Assembly: GCF_004217185.1 (NCBI RefSeq)
Contig: NZ_SHKL01000001.1
Coordinates: 3,718,001 to 3,782,000, forward strand
Length of the DNA stretch: 64,000 bases
Direction of reading: 5' to 3'
Source: Pseudonocardia sediminis
GTDB taxonomy: Bacteria; Actinomycetota; Actinomycetes; Mycobacteriales; Pseudonocardiaceae
The notes under the pieces were generated by a model, which made no database searches, had not been told where the DNA came from, and was given only the letters and a program-made list of their open reading frames with translations. Below, one piece after another: positions 9,453-18,259 of this stretch (the first letter of the stretch is position 1; every line of letters begins with the position of its first letter). A program made the translations under genes and the position numbers.

Positions 9453-10367
9453 TCAGGCGATCGGGCGCAGGCCCCAGGCCGCGGTCCAGGACTTCTCCGG
9501 CTCCAGCGTCACGAGGTCGGTGCCGGAGTTCAGGGCGTCCGGCGGGCACGTCATCGGCTCGACGGCGACGGCCCGCCCGTGACCGGTGAGCTCGTCCGAG
9601 GTGAACACCTGCACCCAGCCGAACGCCGGGTCCGCCCACAGCTCGGTGCCCTGGTCGTCGGCGGCGGTGAGGCGGTGCCGCACCAGGGTGTCGCCGTCGG
9701 CCGGGGCGCACCCGCCGTAGGCGGCGTCGAGGACCTCCCCGGCCAGCACCAGGCCGGTGCGCAGCGGGTCGGCGCCGGCGAGGGGGTGCTCGTCGCCGTC
9801 GGGGAGCTGGTCGGTCAGCGGCAGCTCGGTGTGCGCGCCGAGGGCGAGGGCGAGCTCGTCGGTCGGGATGTCACCGACGCGCAGGTAGGGGTGGAAACCG
9901 AGCCCGAACGGCACGGGTCCGTCGCCGAGGTTGGTCGCGGTGGTGGAGACGACCAGGCCGCCGTTCTCGAGCGAGTAGGTCACGGCGACGCGGACCGGCT
10001 GCGGCCAGCCCGGCTGCACGGTCGCGACCGCGGAGAGGGTCACGCCGTCGGAGACGTGCTGGTCGCACTGCCACGCAACGTGGCGGAGCAGGCCGTGGAT
10101 GGCGTTGCCGGCGTCCGGCTCGGTGAGCGGGAGCTGTTGCGCGACACCGTCATGGGACCACTGCCCGGCCCGGACGCGGTTCGGCCACGGCGCCAGGACG
10201 GCCCCGGCGCCCTTCGGCGGGCGCTGCGTGGGCGGGTACGGCTCCGTGCGGTTCAGACCGCCGGAGGTGAACCCGCCGAGGGTGGCCCCGACCTCGTAGA
10301 CGACGGCGTGCGCGTCCCCGTCGGTGATCTCGAAGGTCCGGCCGGAGGGGTCCATCCGTTCACTCAC
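9453..10367 (-). CDS. aldose 1-epimerase
   Basis: A 304-residue galactose-mutarotase-superfamily protein. Landmarks are WPNRVRAGQW, DAGNAIHGLLRHVAWQ (conserved His), GLGFHPYLRVG and the late AVEPMTCPPDALNSG, which holds the catalytic Glu. It interconverts alpha and beta anomers of aldoses. I prefer the GTG at 10367, preceded by a GGAGGA site, over the GTG at 10385. An ATG at 10355 is also possible. It is convergent with the hydrolase gene and only 63 bases from the end of the SMC-like gene. The galactose genes lie about 14 kb away, so a link to them is weak. Confidence 0.85.
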   Translation of the reverse strand: MSERMDPSGRTFEITDGDAHAVVYEVGATLGGFTSGGLNRTEPYPPTQRPPKGAGAVLAPWPNRVRAGQWSHDGVAQQLPLTEPDAGNAIHGLLRHVAWQCDQHVSDGVTLSAVATVQPGWPQPVRVAVTYSLENGGLVVSTTATNLGDGPVPFGLGFHPYLRVGDIPTDELALALGAHTELPLTDQLPDGDEHPLAGADPLRTGLVLAGEVLDAAYGGCAPADGDTLVRHRLTAADDQGTELWADPAFGWVQVFTSDELTGHGRAVAVEPMTCPPDALNSGTDLVTLEPEKSWTAAWGLRPIA

Positions 10368-10430
10368 CCCTCGATCCTCCCGCACCCGCGATCACACCGC
10401 GCCACCGCTCCGCCACCCGCCGGTATCGGG

Positions 10431-13400
10431 TCAGCCGGCCACCGGGGTGGCGCGTGCGGCGTCCGGGTCGACGACCGTGTCGACCTGCGCCGGCGGGGAC
10501 AGCGTGGCGACGGTGAAGTCCTGACCGGCCCGGTCGGCGAGCGCGACGAGATGGTCGTGGTGGGTGAACAGCAGCACCTGGTAGTCGCGTGCCAGCTCGG
10601 CGAGGACACCGGTCGCGGCGACGGCGCGCTCGTCGTCGAAGGTCATCAGGACGTCGTCGAGCACCACCGGGACCGGCGGCAGCCCGGACGCGGCGCGGTC
10701 GGCCTGCAGCTGCCCGATCCCGGCCAGGCGCAGCGCGAGGTGCACCTGGTCCGCGGTGCCCTCCGACAGGCGCGACGGCGCCAGCTCCTCGCCGTCGGCG
10801 CGGACCGCGACCAGGCTCCGGCCCCCGGCGGCGACGTCCGCGGGTGGGCGCAGCGCGACGAACCGCCCGCTGGTGAGCCGTTCCAGCAGCCGTCCGGCGT
10901 CGACGAGCAGCGGCGAGGCGTGGGTGCGCTCGTAGCTGTCCAGCTCGCGGCGCAGGATCTCCCGCTGCAGGTGCACCACCAGGTAGCGCTCGGCGGCGTC
11001 CGCGGCGCGGGCCAGGTGCTCCTGGGCCTCGGCGTGCAGCAGCGCGGCCTCGTCGGCGCCCTCCAGCTCGCGGCGACGGGCGCGCAGCCCGCCGAGCTGC
11101 TCGCGGACGTCGGCGTGGGCGACCTCCAGCTCGCGCTCGGTCTCCTCGCTGCGGGCCCGCGTCTCGTCCAGCGCGCCGGTCTCGGTCTCCGGGGCGGAGG
11201 CGACCAGCTCGTCGGCGTCGAGGTCGGGGGCGGCCGCGGCGAGCAGGCGTGCGGCCTCGGCGATGTGGTGGTCCAGCTCGACGGCACGGGCGCCGCGCTC
11301 GGCGGCCGCCTCCATCCCGCCGTCGTCGAGGGTCTCGGTCAGGGCCAGCTCGACGGCGAGGCGGTCGAGCACCGAGCGCGACGACGCGGCGGCGCGGGCG
11401 GCACGGACGGCGGCGTCCTCGGCGGCGGCGATCGCGTCGTCGAGGTGTGCGGCGGATACGGCCGCGGCGGTGACCTCGCGGACACGGTCGGCGAGCTCGG
11501 ACAGCCGCGCCTGCGGGTCGGCCTCGGCGGCCGCGGCGCCGTGCAGGTGGGTCCGCACCAGCGTCGCGACGGCCCTGCGGTGCGCGTCGACGGCCTTCTG
11601 CAGGGTTGCGGCCTCGGCCTCGCAGCGACGGGCGTGCGCGCCGGCGTCTTGCGCGTCGGCGACGGTGTCGCGCCGTGTCGCCCACCCGTCGGGCTCCAGG
11701 TCGGCCGGCAGCCCGGCGGAGCCCAGGGCGAAACGCCAGCGCAGCGCGGCCCGGTCCCGCTCGTGCCGGGCCGCGTCGGCGGCGCCACCGGCGCGCTCGG
11801 CGTCGGCACGCAGGCGGGCCAGCAGCACGCGGCGGTCGCGGGCGCGGTCGGCCTCGGCGGCCAGGTCGGCGGCGGCGACCAGCAGTGTGTCCAGGTCCGC
11901 GCCGGCCCGCGTGCGGCCCGCCCCGGCGAGCGCGACGGCGAGGGCCTCCTGCTGGGTGCGGGCCTGGCCGGAGAGCCGTTCCAGCCGCTCGTCGGCCTCG
12001 TCGATCTCACCCTGCGCGCGGACCGCGTCGGCGAGGGCGGCGCAGACCGCGTCGGCCTCGTCCGGCTCCGGCGTCGCGACGCCGTGCCCGGTCCAGAGCG
12101 CCGCCCACCCGGCCTCGGCCTCGCGCTGTGCCCGCCCCGCGGTCTCGGCGGCCTCCTCGGCGACGGTCAGCGCGTCGCGGGCGGTGGAGAGCTCGGCCTC
12201 GCGGTGGGCCAGGTCGGCGACCCGGTCCGCGGAGTCGATCATGTCGTCGGCGACCCGGTCCGCCGCCCCGATCGCGCGCTCCACCCGCGCGGCGGCCCCG
12301 GCCAGGTCCGCGGCGTCGATCTCGCCGCGCAGCACCTCGACCAGCGCCGCGACCTGGCGGTCCCGTTCCTCGCGGGCCCCGGACAGCGTGCCGGCGTCGA
12401 CCGGGCGGCCCTGCGCGGCGACGGCGTCGCGCGCCTCGGTCGCCGTCCGGACCCGGTCGCGGGCGGTCCCGGCGTCCCGCGCGGCGGCCGCCGTGTCCTG
12501 CTCGGCCGTGCGCAGGGCGGAGCGCAGCCTGCGTACGTCACGGGCGGGCGGGACGGAGATCGGCGCGTCGGCCTCGAACAGCCCCGGGGGCTCGGCCGCG
12601 GCGCCGCTCGCCTTCTCGGCGTGGCGCCCGGTCCCGGCCGGTGCGCCGCCGCCCGTGTGCCCGGCCGCGGCGAGCGCCTCGGCGCGACGGGTCCGGGCGC
12701 GGGCCCGTTCGGTGATCGCGACCCGGCTCAGCGCCGCCGCGGAGCCCTCGGCCTCGATCGCCTGCCGGACCTCGGCGACCCGCCCGACCCGGTCGAGGTC
12801 CAGCCCCGCGGCGCCGTCGGCGGCGGAGCGGACCTCGGCCAGCGCCGCCCGGTGCGTCTCCTCGGCGCGGTCGGTCTCCGCGTCGGCGCCGCGCAGGGCG
12901 TCGGCCAGGGCGTCCAGGTCGCGCGCACGGTCGGCAGGCAGGTGCACCGCGGCCAGGCGCTGCGCCGCGCTGCGGCCGTCCTCGGCGACGAGACCGGCCA
13001 GCGCCTCCTCGGCGCGGCGGTAGTCGTCGGCCGCCTCAGCGCGCAGGGCGGCCGCCCGCTCGGCGTCGGCCGCACGGGCCTGGGCGGCGGAGTCCAGCTC
13101 CCGCACCCGCGGCGCGTCGGCGACCAGACGGTCGTCGACGTCCAGGGCGGAGCGCCGTTCCCGCAGGTCCTCGGCCGAGGCGCGGTGCTCGGCGAGCTCG
13201 TCGGAGGCCGTGTCCAGCTCGGCCGAGGCGAGCTCGAACTCCTCGAGCCGCCCGGCGTCGAGCACCACCCCGGACGCCTCCAGCGCCGCACGCTCGGCGC
13301 GCAGCGCCGCCAGCACCCGGGCGGGCTCGTGCCCGCGGACGGCCTGCCGGGCCCGGTCGCTGCCGGTCGCGGCGAGCGAGCGGGACCGGGCCAGCTCGGC

Positions 13401-14048
13401 GGCCCGCCGCTCCAGACGCCCGATCTCCTCGACCAGCGCGGTGACCTCTCCGGCCTTGGCCATCTGCTCCGCGGCGGCGCTCTCGGTCTGCTCGTAGCGG
13501 CCCATCGCGGCCCGCACCTCGACCGTCTTGTTGCCCTTGTGCTCCTTGAACAGCTTGTCGGCCTCGCCGTCCAGCGCCCCGACGACGGCCCGCACGTCCC
13601 GTCCGCTGCGGGCGGTGAACACCAGCTCGGCCAGGTCGCCGCCACCGGCGCACAGCCGTCGTCCGCCCTCGCGCAGGTCCTCGTGCCCCAGGCCGAAGCC
13701 CTGCCGCCACCGCTTGCGGGCGTCCGCGCCACCGGGGCCCCACGGCGCGTCGTAGGGGGCGTCCGGCTCGTCCTCGCGGGAGGAGAACAGACCGCGGGTG
13801 GTGCGCCGGACCGTCACCTCACGGCCCCCGCACTCGGTCCGCGCGGCGATACCGAGCCGGGCCGGGCTGAACGCCCACGCGTTGCGGACCGGGCGCGGCA
13901 TCCCCCACAGCAGGTCCGACAGCGCGTCGAGCAGCGTGGTCTTGCCCGCCTCGTTCGGCCCGGTGACGATCGTCAGGCCGGGCCCCAGCGTCAGCTCGCG
14001 GTTCTCGTACCCGCCGTAGCGCTGCAGCGTCAGCGACCGGATCAGCAC
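10431..14048 (-). CDS. SMC/SbcC-like ATPase, YhaN type
   Basis: A 1,205-residue protein. The N-terminal ATP site is GPNEAGKTTLLDAL near residues 33-46. A very long Ala/Arg/Glu-rich coiled coil fills the middle. The C-terminal half-site includes LSEGTADQVHLALRLAGI (signature) and PVVLDDVLMTFDDERA (Walker B). The AAA-type N-terminus with LWGMPRP and MLIRSLTLQRYGGYENREL resembles YhaN rather than classical SbcC, and I see no CxxC zinc hook. With its neighbour it should form a DNA end-processing nuclease complex. The GTG start overlaps the nuclease gene by 7 bases. Confidence 0.85.
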   Translation of the reverse strand: MLIRSLTLQRYGGYENRELTLGPGLTIVTGPNEAGKTTLLDALSDLLWGMPRPVRNAWAFSPARLGIAARTECGGREVTVRRTTRGLFSSREDEPDAPYDAPWGPGGADARKRWRQGFGLGHEDLREGGRRLCAGGGDLAELVFTARSGRDVRAVVGALDGEADKLFKEHKGNKTVEVRAAMGRYEQTESAAAEQMAKAGEVTALVEEIGRLERRAAELARSRSLAATGSDRARQAVRGHEPARVLAALRAERAALEASGVVLDAGRLEEFELASAELDTASDELAEHRASAEDLRERRSALDVDDRLVADAPRVRELDSAAQARAADAERAAALRAEAADDYRRAEEALAGLVAEDGRSAAQRLAAVHLPADRARDLDALADALRGADAETDRAEETHRAALAEVRSAADGAAGLDLDRVGRVAEVRQAIEAEGSAAALSRVAITERARARTRRAEALAAAGHTGGGAPAGTGRHAEKASGAAAEPPGLFEADAPISVPPARDVRRLRSALRTAEQDTAAAARDAGTARDRVRTATEARDAVAAQGRPVDAGTLSGAREERDRQVAALVEVLRGEIDAADLAGAAARVERAIGAADRVADDMIDSADRVADLAHREAELSTARDALTVAEEAAETAGRAQREAEAGWAALWTGHGVATPEPDEADAVCAALADAVRAQGEIDEADERLERLSGQARTQQEALAVALAGAGRTRAGADLDTLLVAAADLAAEADRARDRRVLLARLRADAERAGGAADAARHERDRAALRWRFALGSAGLPADLEPDGWATRRDTVADAQDAGAHARRCEAEAATLQKAVDAHRRAVATLVRTHLHGAAAAEADPQARLSELADRVREVTAAAVSAAHLDDAIAAAEDAAVRAARAAASSRSVLDRLAVELALTETLDDGGMEAAAERGARAVELDHHIAEAARLLAAAAPDLDADELVASAPETETGALDETRARSEETERELEVAHADVREQLGGLRARRRELEGADEAALLHAEAQEHLARAADAAERYLVVHLQREILRRELDSYERTHASPLLVDAGRLLERLTSGRFVALRPPADVAAGGRSLVAVRADGEELAPSRLSEGTADQVHLALRLAGIGQLQADRAASGLPPVPVVLDDVLMTFDDERAVAATGVLAELARDYQVLLFTHHDHLVALADRAGQDFTVATLSPPAQVDTVVDPDAARATPVAG

Positions 14049-15289
14049 GCGGCGTCCTCACCGCCGGCGCCCGCGAGCTGGGCCAGCAGCTGCTGCTCGG
14101 CCTGCCGGGCCAGGGACTCCAGACGGTCGGTGTCGCGCAGGTCCAGCAGGCCCGCCTCACGCAGCCGCCGTCCGATCTCGCGCTCCAGCGGGGCGGCCAG
14201 CTCGCGGACCCGGTCCGGGTCGCCGACCAGCCCGGACGCCGCCGCGGCCACCGCTCCGGTCAGCTCCGGGTCGACGCGCAGGGCGTCCGCGGGCGGACGG
14301 GTCCGGTTGCGGATCTTCTCCACCACCGCACCGGCCTTGGCGGCCAGCAGCTCGATCTCCGAGCGCAGCCACTCCGCCTCGACCAGCCCCGGCGCGGCCG
14401 CGGTGGCCCCGGTCAGCGTCACCTGTACGACGACGGCGCGGGGCGCGGCCTGCACGCACCGCTCCCGCACGGCGACCTCGACGGCGTCGAGCACCTCGTC
14501 GGCGTCGCGGCAGTCGTCGGTGGCGACCTCGACCAGCTCCCAGCGCGCGACGTCGAGCGTCAGCGGCGAGAGCCGGGCGGCCTCCCCCGGCTCCACGTCG
14601 ACGACCAGCGCCCCCTTCGCCCCGGTCTCCTTGGGGTGGCGGCCCTGCAGGTTCCCGGAGAACGCGGCCACGTGCGGCCCGTCGCAGACGATCTTCTGCT
14701 CGTGGATGTGGCCGAGCGCGAAGTACTCGTACCCGCAGCCGGAGAGGTCCTCGGGGCGGCAGGGTGCGTAGGTGTCGTGGCGCAGGTCGCCCTGCACCGA
14801 GGTGTGCAGCATCCCGGCGTTGACCAGCCCACGGATCCGGTCCGGGTAGGCCGGGACCAGGTTCTCCAGCACGGCGCGGCGGGCGAAGCCCTGCCCGTGC
14901 ACGGCCAGGCCGAGGTCGTCGAGCACGACCGTCTCCGGCTCGTCGACCGACAGGCGGTGGGTGTTCGGCGGCAGCCGCAGCGAACGGGTGATCTCGGACT
15001 CGGCGTCGTGGTTGCCGTTGATCAGGAAGACCGGGACGCCCTCGTCGTGCAGCCGGGAGAGCTGGCGGACGAAGAACGCGCCGGTCGCGTAGTCGCGCCA
15101 GTTGCCGTCGTAGACGTCGCCGGCCAGCAGCAGCGCGTCGGCCTCCTGCGCGATGACCTCGTCGACCAGGTTCTCGCACGCCCGGCGGGTCGCGGCGCGC
15201 AGCGTGTCGGCCAGGTCGGAGTCGCCGAGACGGGCCAGGCCCAGCAGCGGGCTGTCCAGGTGCAGGTCGGCGGCGTGCACGAGTCGCAT
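14042..15289 (-). CDS. SbcD/YhaO-like metallophosphoesterase exonuclease
   Basis: A 415-residue calcineurin-like nuclease. The five metal-site motifs are visible: HAADLHLDSP near the N-terminus, LLAGDVYDG, INGNHDAES, a His-containing MLHTSVQG, and ALGHIHEQ. The C-terminal part is a capping domain. The ATG at 15289 has a GGAGG site upstream. It is transcribed first, then the SMC-like ATPase with a 7-base overlap, which is the usual arrangement for Mre11-Rad50-type pairs. The expected role is processing of double-strand ends or replication intermediates. Confidence 0.87.
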   Translation of the reverse strand: MRLVHAADLHLDSPLLGLARLGDSDLADTLRAATRRACENLVDEVIAQEADALLLAGDVYDGNWRDYATGAFFVRQLSRLHDEGVPVFLINGNHDAESEITRSLRLPPNTHRLSVDEPETVVLDDLGLAVHGQGFARRAVLENLVPAYPDRIRGLVNAGMLHTSVQGDLRHDTYAPCRPEDLSGCGYEYFALGHIHEQKIVCDGPHVAAFSGNLQGRHPKETGAKGALVVDVEPGEAARLSPLTLDVARWELVEVATDDCRDADEVLDAVEVAVRERCVQAAPRAVVVQVTLTGATAAAPGLVEAEWLRSEIELLAAKAGAVVEKIRNRTRPPADALRVDPELTGAVAAAASGLVGDPDRVRELAAPLEREIGRRLREAGLLDLRDTDRLESLARQAEQQLLAQLAGAGGEDAAC

Positions 15290-15538
15290 CAGGCCGCCTC
15301 CAGACGTGGCACCGGTAATGACACCGCTGTAACTCGCTGTCGAGGGTATACCGCGGGTCCGACGGAACTCGTGTCGTGCGCAAGACCACGCCGGCCGGAG
15401 GCGACGTCAAGGGGATCAGTGTGTCAGCCTGAGACAGGGACATCGTCGGTCCCGTCCGCTGTCACTGTTGATCGCGCGGCACCACACGCGCTCCGAACCA
15501 CTCCGCGCTGCTGCGCGCCGAGATCCGGAGGGTGAACG

Positions 15539-15730
15539 ATGACCCTGCTCTGCGAGCGTTGCTACGGGCCGATCGACCCGGACCGCGAGGACTTCTTCCG
15601 CCTCGCCCACATCTCGCACGCCGACCGCTACGGCGACGTCGTCTGGAACGACGCGACGGTCCACACCGCCCCGAGCTGCCCCGCCCTGGTCCACTCCGGC
15701 GGCGCCGGGCAACGACGGAGGGCCGCATGA
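15539..15730 (+). CDS. small Cys-rich hypothetical protein (paralogue 1)
   Basis: A 63-residue protein with a GGAGGG site before its ATG. The sequence has a CERC motif at residues 5-8 (MTLLCERCYGPID) and a downstream VHTAPSC, which together could bind zinc with two to four ligands. It is clearly related to the next gene: both have CERC, then ID, then RL, H, and VHxxxC at the same spacing. The stop overlaps the next start (ATGA), so the two are translationally coupled. I do not recognise a named family. It is divergent from the SbcCD-like pair, with a shared 249-base intergenic region. Confidence 0.7.
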   Translation: MTLLCERCYGPIDPDREDFFRLAHISHADRYGDVVWNDATVHTAPSCPALVHSGGAGQRRRAA

Positions 15731-15960
15731 CGACCCTGGTCTGCGAGCGTTGCTGGTCGGAGATCGACCGCTCCTCCGAACCGATGCGGCTGATCCCGCA
15801 CCGCGTCACCGACGGCGAGAGCGGCGAGGTCCGGCGGCTGCAGTCCGCGGTGCACGCGCGGGCCTGCACCGCACCCGACCCCGGCGCCTGGAACCCGATC
15901 CGCCGCGGTGTGGCGCCGGCCGCGATGCGCTGGGCCAACGAGCAGGCCGACCACCGCTGA
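15727..15960 (+). CDS. small Cys-rich hypothetical protein (paralogue 2)
   Basis: A 77-residue protein starting MTTLVCERCWSEID, with the CERC motif at residues 6-9 and a later AVHARAC. It aligns with the preceding gene over the first 50 residues, so the pair is a tandem duplication that has diverged. The C-terminus adds NPIRRGVAPAAMRWANEQADHR, absent from the first copy. Function unknown. A zinc-ribbon-like or DNA/RNA-binding role is possible but only inferred. Convergent with the Fic gene, 6 bases away. Confidence 0.7.
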   Translation: MTTLVCERCWSEIDRSSEPMRLIPHRVTDGESGEVRRLQSAVHARACTAPDPGAWNPIRRGVAPAAMRWANEQADHR

Positions 15961-15966
15961 CCCCGG

Positions 15967-16392
15967 TCACCGGCTGTCCGGCTCGCCGTGTGGGAGCTCG
16001 TCGAGCGGATGCACCAGCGGGGCGAGCATCGCCCTCAGTGGCTGCAGGTCACCGTCGTGGGCGGCCCGGCTCGCCGCGATGTTCTGCTCGCGGTCCATCG
16101 CCGTCCACCGGAGCAGGTAGCCGGCGTCGGTGGCGAGCTGGGCGAGGAACGCGCGCTGGGTGCGGCCGTTTCCCTCGCGGAACGGGTGCAGGAGGTTCAG
16201 CCGGGCCAGCAGCGTCGTCAGGACGTCCTGCAGGTGGTCGAGGTCGTAGGCGCCGGGCAGCGGCTCGGCACGCAGCTCGATCAGGCGCAGGGCGCTGAGC
16301 TCGACCTCGTCCTGGGCGAGTTCGGCGGAATCGGTGATGCCGAGCCGGTTCTGCAGGGCCCCGGCGTCGAGGTCGAGGTAGGGGTCGGTCAC
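15967..16392 (-). CDS. Fic/Doc-family toxin (AMP-transferase type)
   Basis: A compact 141-residue Fic domain. The active-site loop HPFREGNGRTQR lies at residues 69-80 and matches the canonical HPFx(D/E)GNGRxxR, with the catalytic His, the acidic Mg ligand and the phosphate-binding Arg all present. Fic enzymes transfer AMP (or UMP/phosphate in some) to target proteins, blocking growth. No inhibitory (S/T)xxxE(G/N) helix is seen inside the protein; that motif is in the upstream antitoxin, which makes this a class I Fic toxin. GTG start overlaps the antitoxin stop (GTGA). Confidence 0.85.
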   Translation of the reverse strand: MTDPYLDLDAGALQNRLGITDSAELAQDEVELSALRLIELRAEPLPGAYDLDHLQDVLTTLLARLNLLHPFREGNGRTQRAFLAQLATDAGYLLRWTAMDREQNIAASRAAHDGDLQPLRAMLAPLVHPLDELPHGEPDSR

Positions 16393-16739
16393 CGACCGTG
16401 GCGGGCCCGGACGGCGGCGCGTGCCTCGGCGGTGGTCATCCGGCCCTCGGCGATCTCGTACAGACGGACCAGACCGGCCGGGCCGGGCTCGATGCCCTCG
16501 GGGCGGACGGAGGCCAGTGCCTCGGCGACGTCGGCGCGCCGGTTCGCGGCGTCGACCAGGCCCCGGTAGTACTCGACCGACATCACCACGGCCGAGGCCT
16601 TGCGGTGGGAGCCGACGAAGACGGGCTCGGCGTCGGGTTCCTGGACCTGTCTGAGTGTGGAGGCCAGGGCGCCGCGGAACTCGCGCAGGGACAGCACCTC
16701 GGGTAACCGCACGGCGAAAGTGCACACAACCGTGGACAC
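16389..16739 (-). CDS. hybrid antitoxin: Phd/YefM-like N-terminus, VbhA-like C-terminus
   Basis: A 116-residue protein. Residues 16-62 (LSLREFRGALASTLRQV, then EPVFVGSHRKASAVVMSVEYY) resemble the Phd/YefM DNA-binding fold. Residues 71-110 resemble VbhA, including the inhibitory motif SVRPEG (SxxxEG, residues 77-82) that occludes the ATP site of class I Fic toxins, then LVRLYEIAEGRMTTAEA. So one protein may bind the operon promoter and block the toxin. The GTG at 16739 sits 5 bases after the nhaA stop, with an AGGAG overlapping that stop. Later in-frame GTG codons at 16727, 16712 and 16697 are alternatives. Confidence 0.8.
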   Translation of the reverse strand: MSTVVCTFAVRLPEVLSLREFRGALASTLRQVQEPDAEPVFVGSHRKASAVVMSVEYYRGLVDAANRRADVAEALASVRPEGIEPGPAGLVRLYEIAEGRMTTAEARAAVRARHGR

Positions 16740-16744
16740 GGCTC

Positions 16745-18034
16745 CTACCGGCCGGGATCCTCGTACACGTCCGGGACGCCGTCGCCGTCCGCGTCGAGCG
16801 TCTCCGCGGCGGTGACCCGCCGGTGGTGGGCGTTGCGGACCCTCAGGACCACCGTCGCCAGTGCCGCCGAGAGCAGCGACCCGAGCAGCACCCCGATCTT
16901 GACGTGGTCGTCCTGCGGTGTCCCGGTCCCGAACGCCAGCTCGCCGATCAGCAGCGACACCGTGAAGCCGATCCCGGCCAGCAACGACAGCCCGACGACG
17001 TCCCACCAGCCCAGCTCGTCGGCGAGGCGGGCGCGGGTGAACCGCTGCACCGCCCACGTAGCGCCGAGCACGCCCACCGCCTTGCCGGCCACCAGACCGC
17101 CGATGATCCCGAGCGTGATCGTGTCGCCCAGCGCGGCGCCGAGACCGCCGCCGTCGACGATCGAGACGCCGGCGGCGAAGAACGCGAACACGGGGACGGC
17201 GAACCCGCTCGAGAGCGGGCGCCACCGGTGCTCGAAGTGCTCGGCCAGACCCGGCCCGGGCCCCTGCCGTCGCCGGATCACCGGGACGGCGAACCCGAGC
17301 AGCACCCCGGCGACCGTGGCGTGCACCCCGGACTCGTGCACCAGGCCCCACGTCGCGAGCGCGAGCGGCAGCAGGAGCCACCACGAGCGCACCCGGTGCT
17401 GCACGAGGACCGTGAACAGGGCCAGGGGCAGGACCGCGAGCAGCAGCGGGACGACGGCCAGGTCGTCGGTGTAGAAGATCGCGATGATCGTGATGGCCAG
17501 CAGGTCGTCGACGACGGCGAGCGTCAGCAGGAACGTGCGCAGCGCCGCCGGCAGGCTGGACCCGATCACGGCCAGCACGGCGAGGGCGAACGCGATGTCG
17601 GTCGCGGTCGGGATCGCCCAACCCGCGCCGGCGCCCGGGGCGGAGAGGTTGACGGCGGTGTAGATCAGTGCCGGGACCGCCATCCCGCCGACGGCGGCGG
17701 CCACCGGGAGCACCGCCCGGCGGGGGTCCCGCAGGTCACCGGCGACGAACTCGCGCTTGAGCTCCAGCCCGGCGACGAAGAAGAAGATCGCCAGCAGACC
17801 GTCCGCGGCCCAGGTGGACAGTGACAGGTCCAGCCCCAGGGCGGCCGGGCCGACGGTCAGCGAGCCGAGGGCGGTGTAGGCCTCGCGCCACGGCGAGTTC
17901 GCCCAGATCAGGGCGAGCACGGCGGCCACGACCAGCAGGGCCCCGCCGACGGTCTCGGCGCGCAGGACGTCGCCGATCCGGGAGGCCTCGGGCCAGGATC
18001 CTCGGGCGAACAGGCGGGACGGTGCGGGGCTCAC
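16745..18034 (-). CDS. nhaA: Na+/H+ antiporter NhaA
   Basis: A 429-residue multi-pass membrane protein with the expected eleven or twelve helices. Landmarks are [29 protein letters not shown], the paired-Asp region [17 protein letters not shown] and [12 protein letters not shown], where the adjacent Asp residues carry Na+/H+ exchange. The GTG start follows a GAGGAG site. Unusually, the C-terminus ends in [17 protein letters not shown], a DxDxDGxxD loop (residues 414-422) of the type that binds calcium in thrombospondin-3 or dockerin repeats. Role: sodium and pH homeostasis. The toxin-antitoxin genes follow closely on the same strand. Confidence 0.93.
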   Translation of the reverse strand: MSPAPSRLFARGSWPEASRIGDVLRAETVGGALLVVAAVLALIWANSPWREAYTALGSLTVGPAALGLDLSLSTWAADGLLAIFFFVAGLELKREFVAGDLRDPRRAVLPVAAAVGGMAVPALIYTAVNLSAPGAGAGWAIPTATDIAFALAVLAVIGSSLPAALRTFLLTLAVVDDLLAITIIAIFYTDDLAVVPLLLAVLPLALFTVLVQHRVRSWWLLLPLALATWGLVHESGVHATVAGVLLGFAVPVIRRRQGPGPGLAEHFEHRWRPLSSGFAVPVFAFFAAGVSIVDGGGLGAALGDTITLGIIGGLVAGKAVGVLGATWAVQRFTRARLADELGWWDVVGLSLLAGIGFTVSLLIGELAFGTGTPQDDHVKIGVLLGSLLSAALATVVLRVRNAHHRRVTAAETLDADGDGVPDVYEDPGR

Positions 18035-18170
18035 GGGGCTCCTCGGGTGGGTCCGGACACGACGGGACGACCGCCGACCAGACTTCCCGGCACACCGCAG
18101 CCCACCCTAGTCGAGCCCGGCCGGTGCCACCCGTCGTGGACGCGGGCCGGGCCGCGATCGCCGACGCCGC

Positions 18171-18241
18171 ACCGGAAACCGTGCCGTCGCACGCGGAATG
18201 TCGCGTGCGAGGACACGGTGTCGCGTGCGAGAGGTGCGCCC
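18171..18241. repeat. palindromic intergenic repeat, copy 1
   Basis: Between eda and nhaA lies a run of nested inverted repeats built on TCGCACGCG and CGCGTGCGA, with the phrases ACCGTGTCCTCGCAC and GTGCGACGGCACGG when read on the minus strand, flanked by GCGCACCTC. The same phrases in the same order occur at 50118-50197. This suggests a dispersed REP- or MITE-like element. No coding capacity. Confidence 0.6.
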
Positions 18242-18259
18242 GGGCGGAGCGGCCGCTGG

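Noticed and set aside
8892..14771. Very long rightward open frame antisense to the SMC-like gene
   Set aside because: High GC removes stop codons from the opposite strand. The translation is repetitive Arg/Gly/Pro text without domain features, while the minus strand has a coherent ATPase and nuclease.
18171..18241. CRISPR-like short repeats
   Set aside because: There are no regularly spaced direct repeats with unique spacers, and no cas genes.
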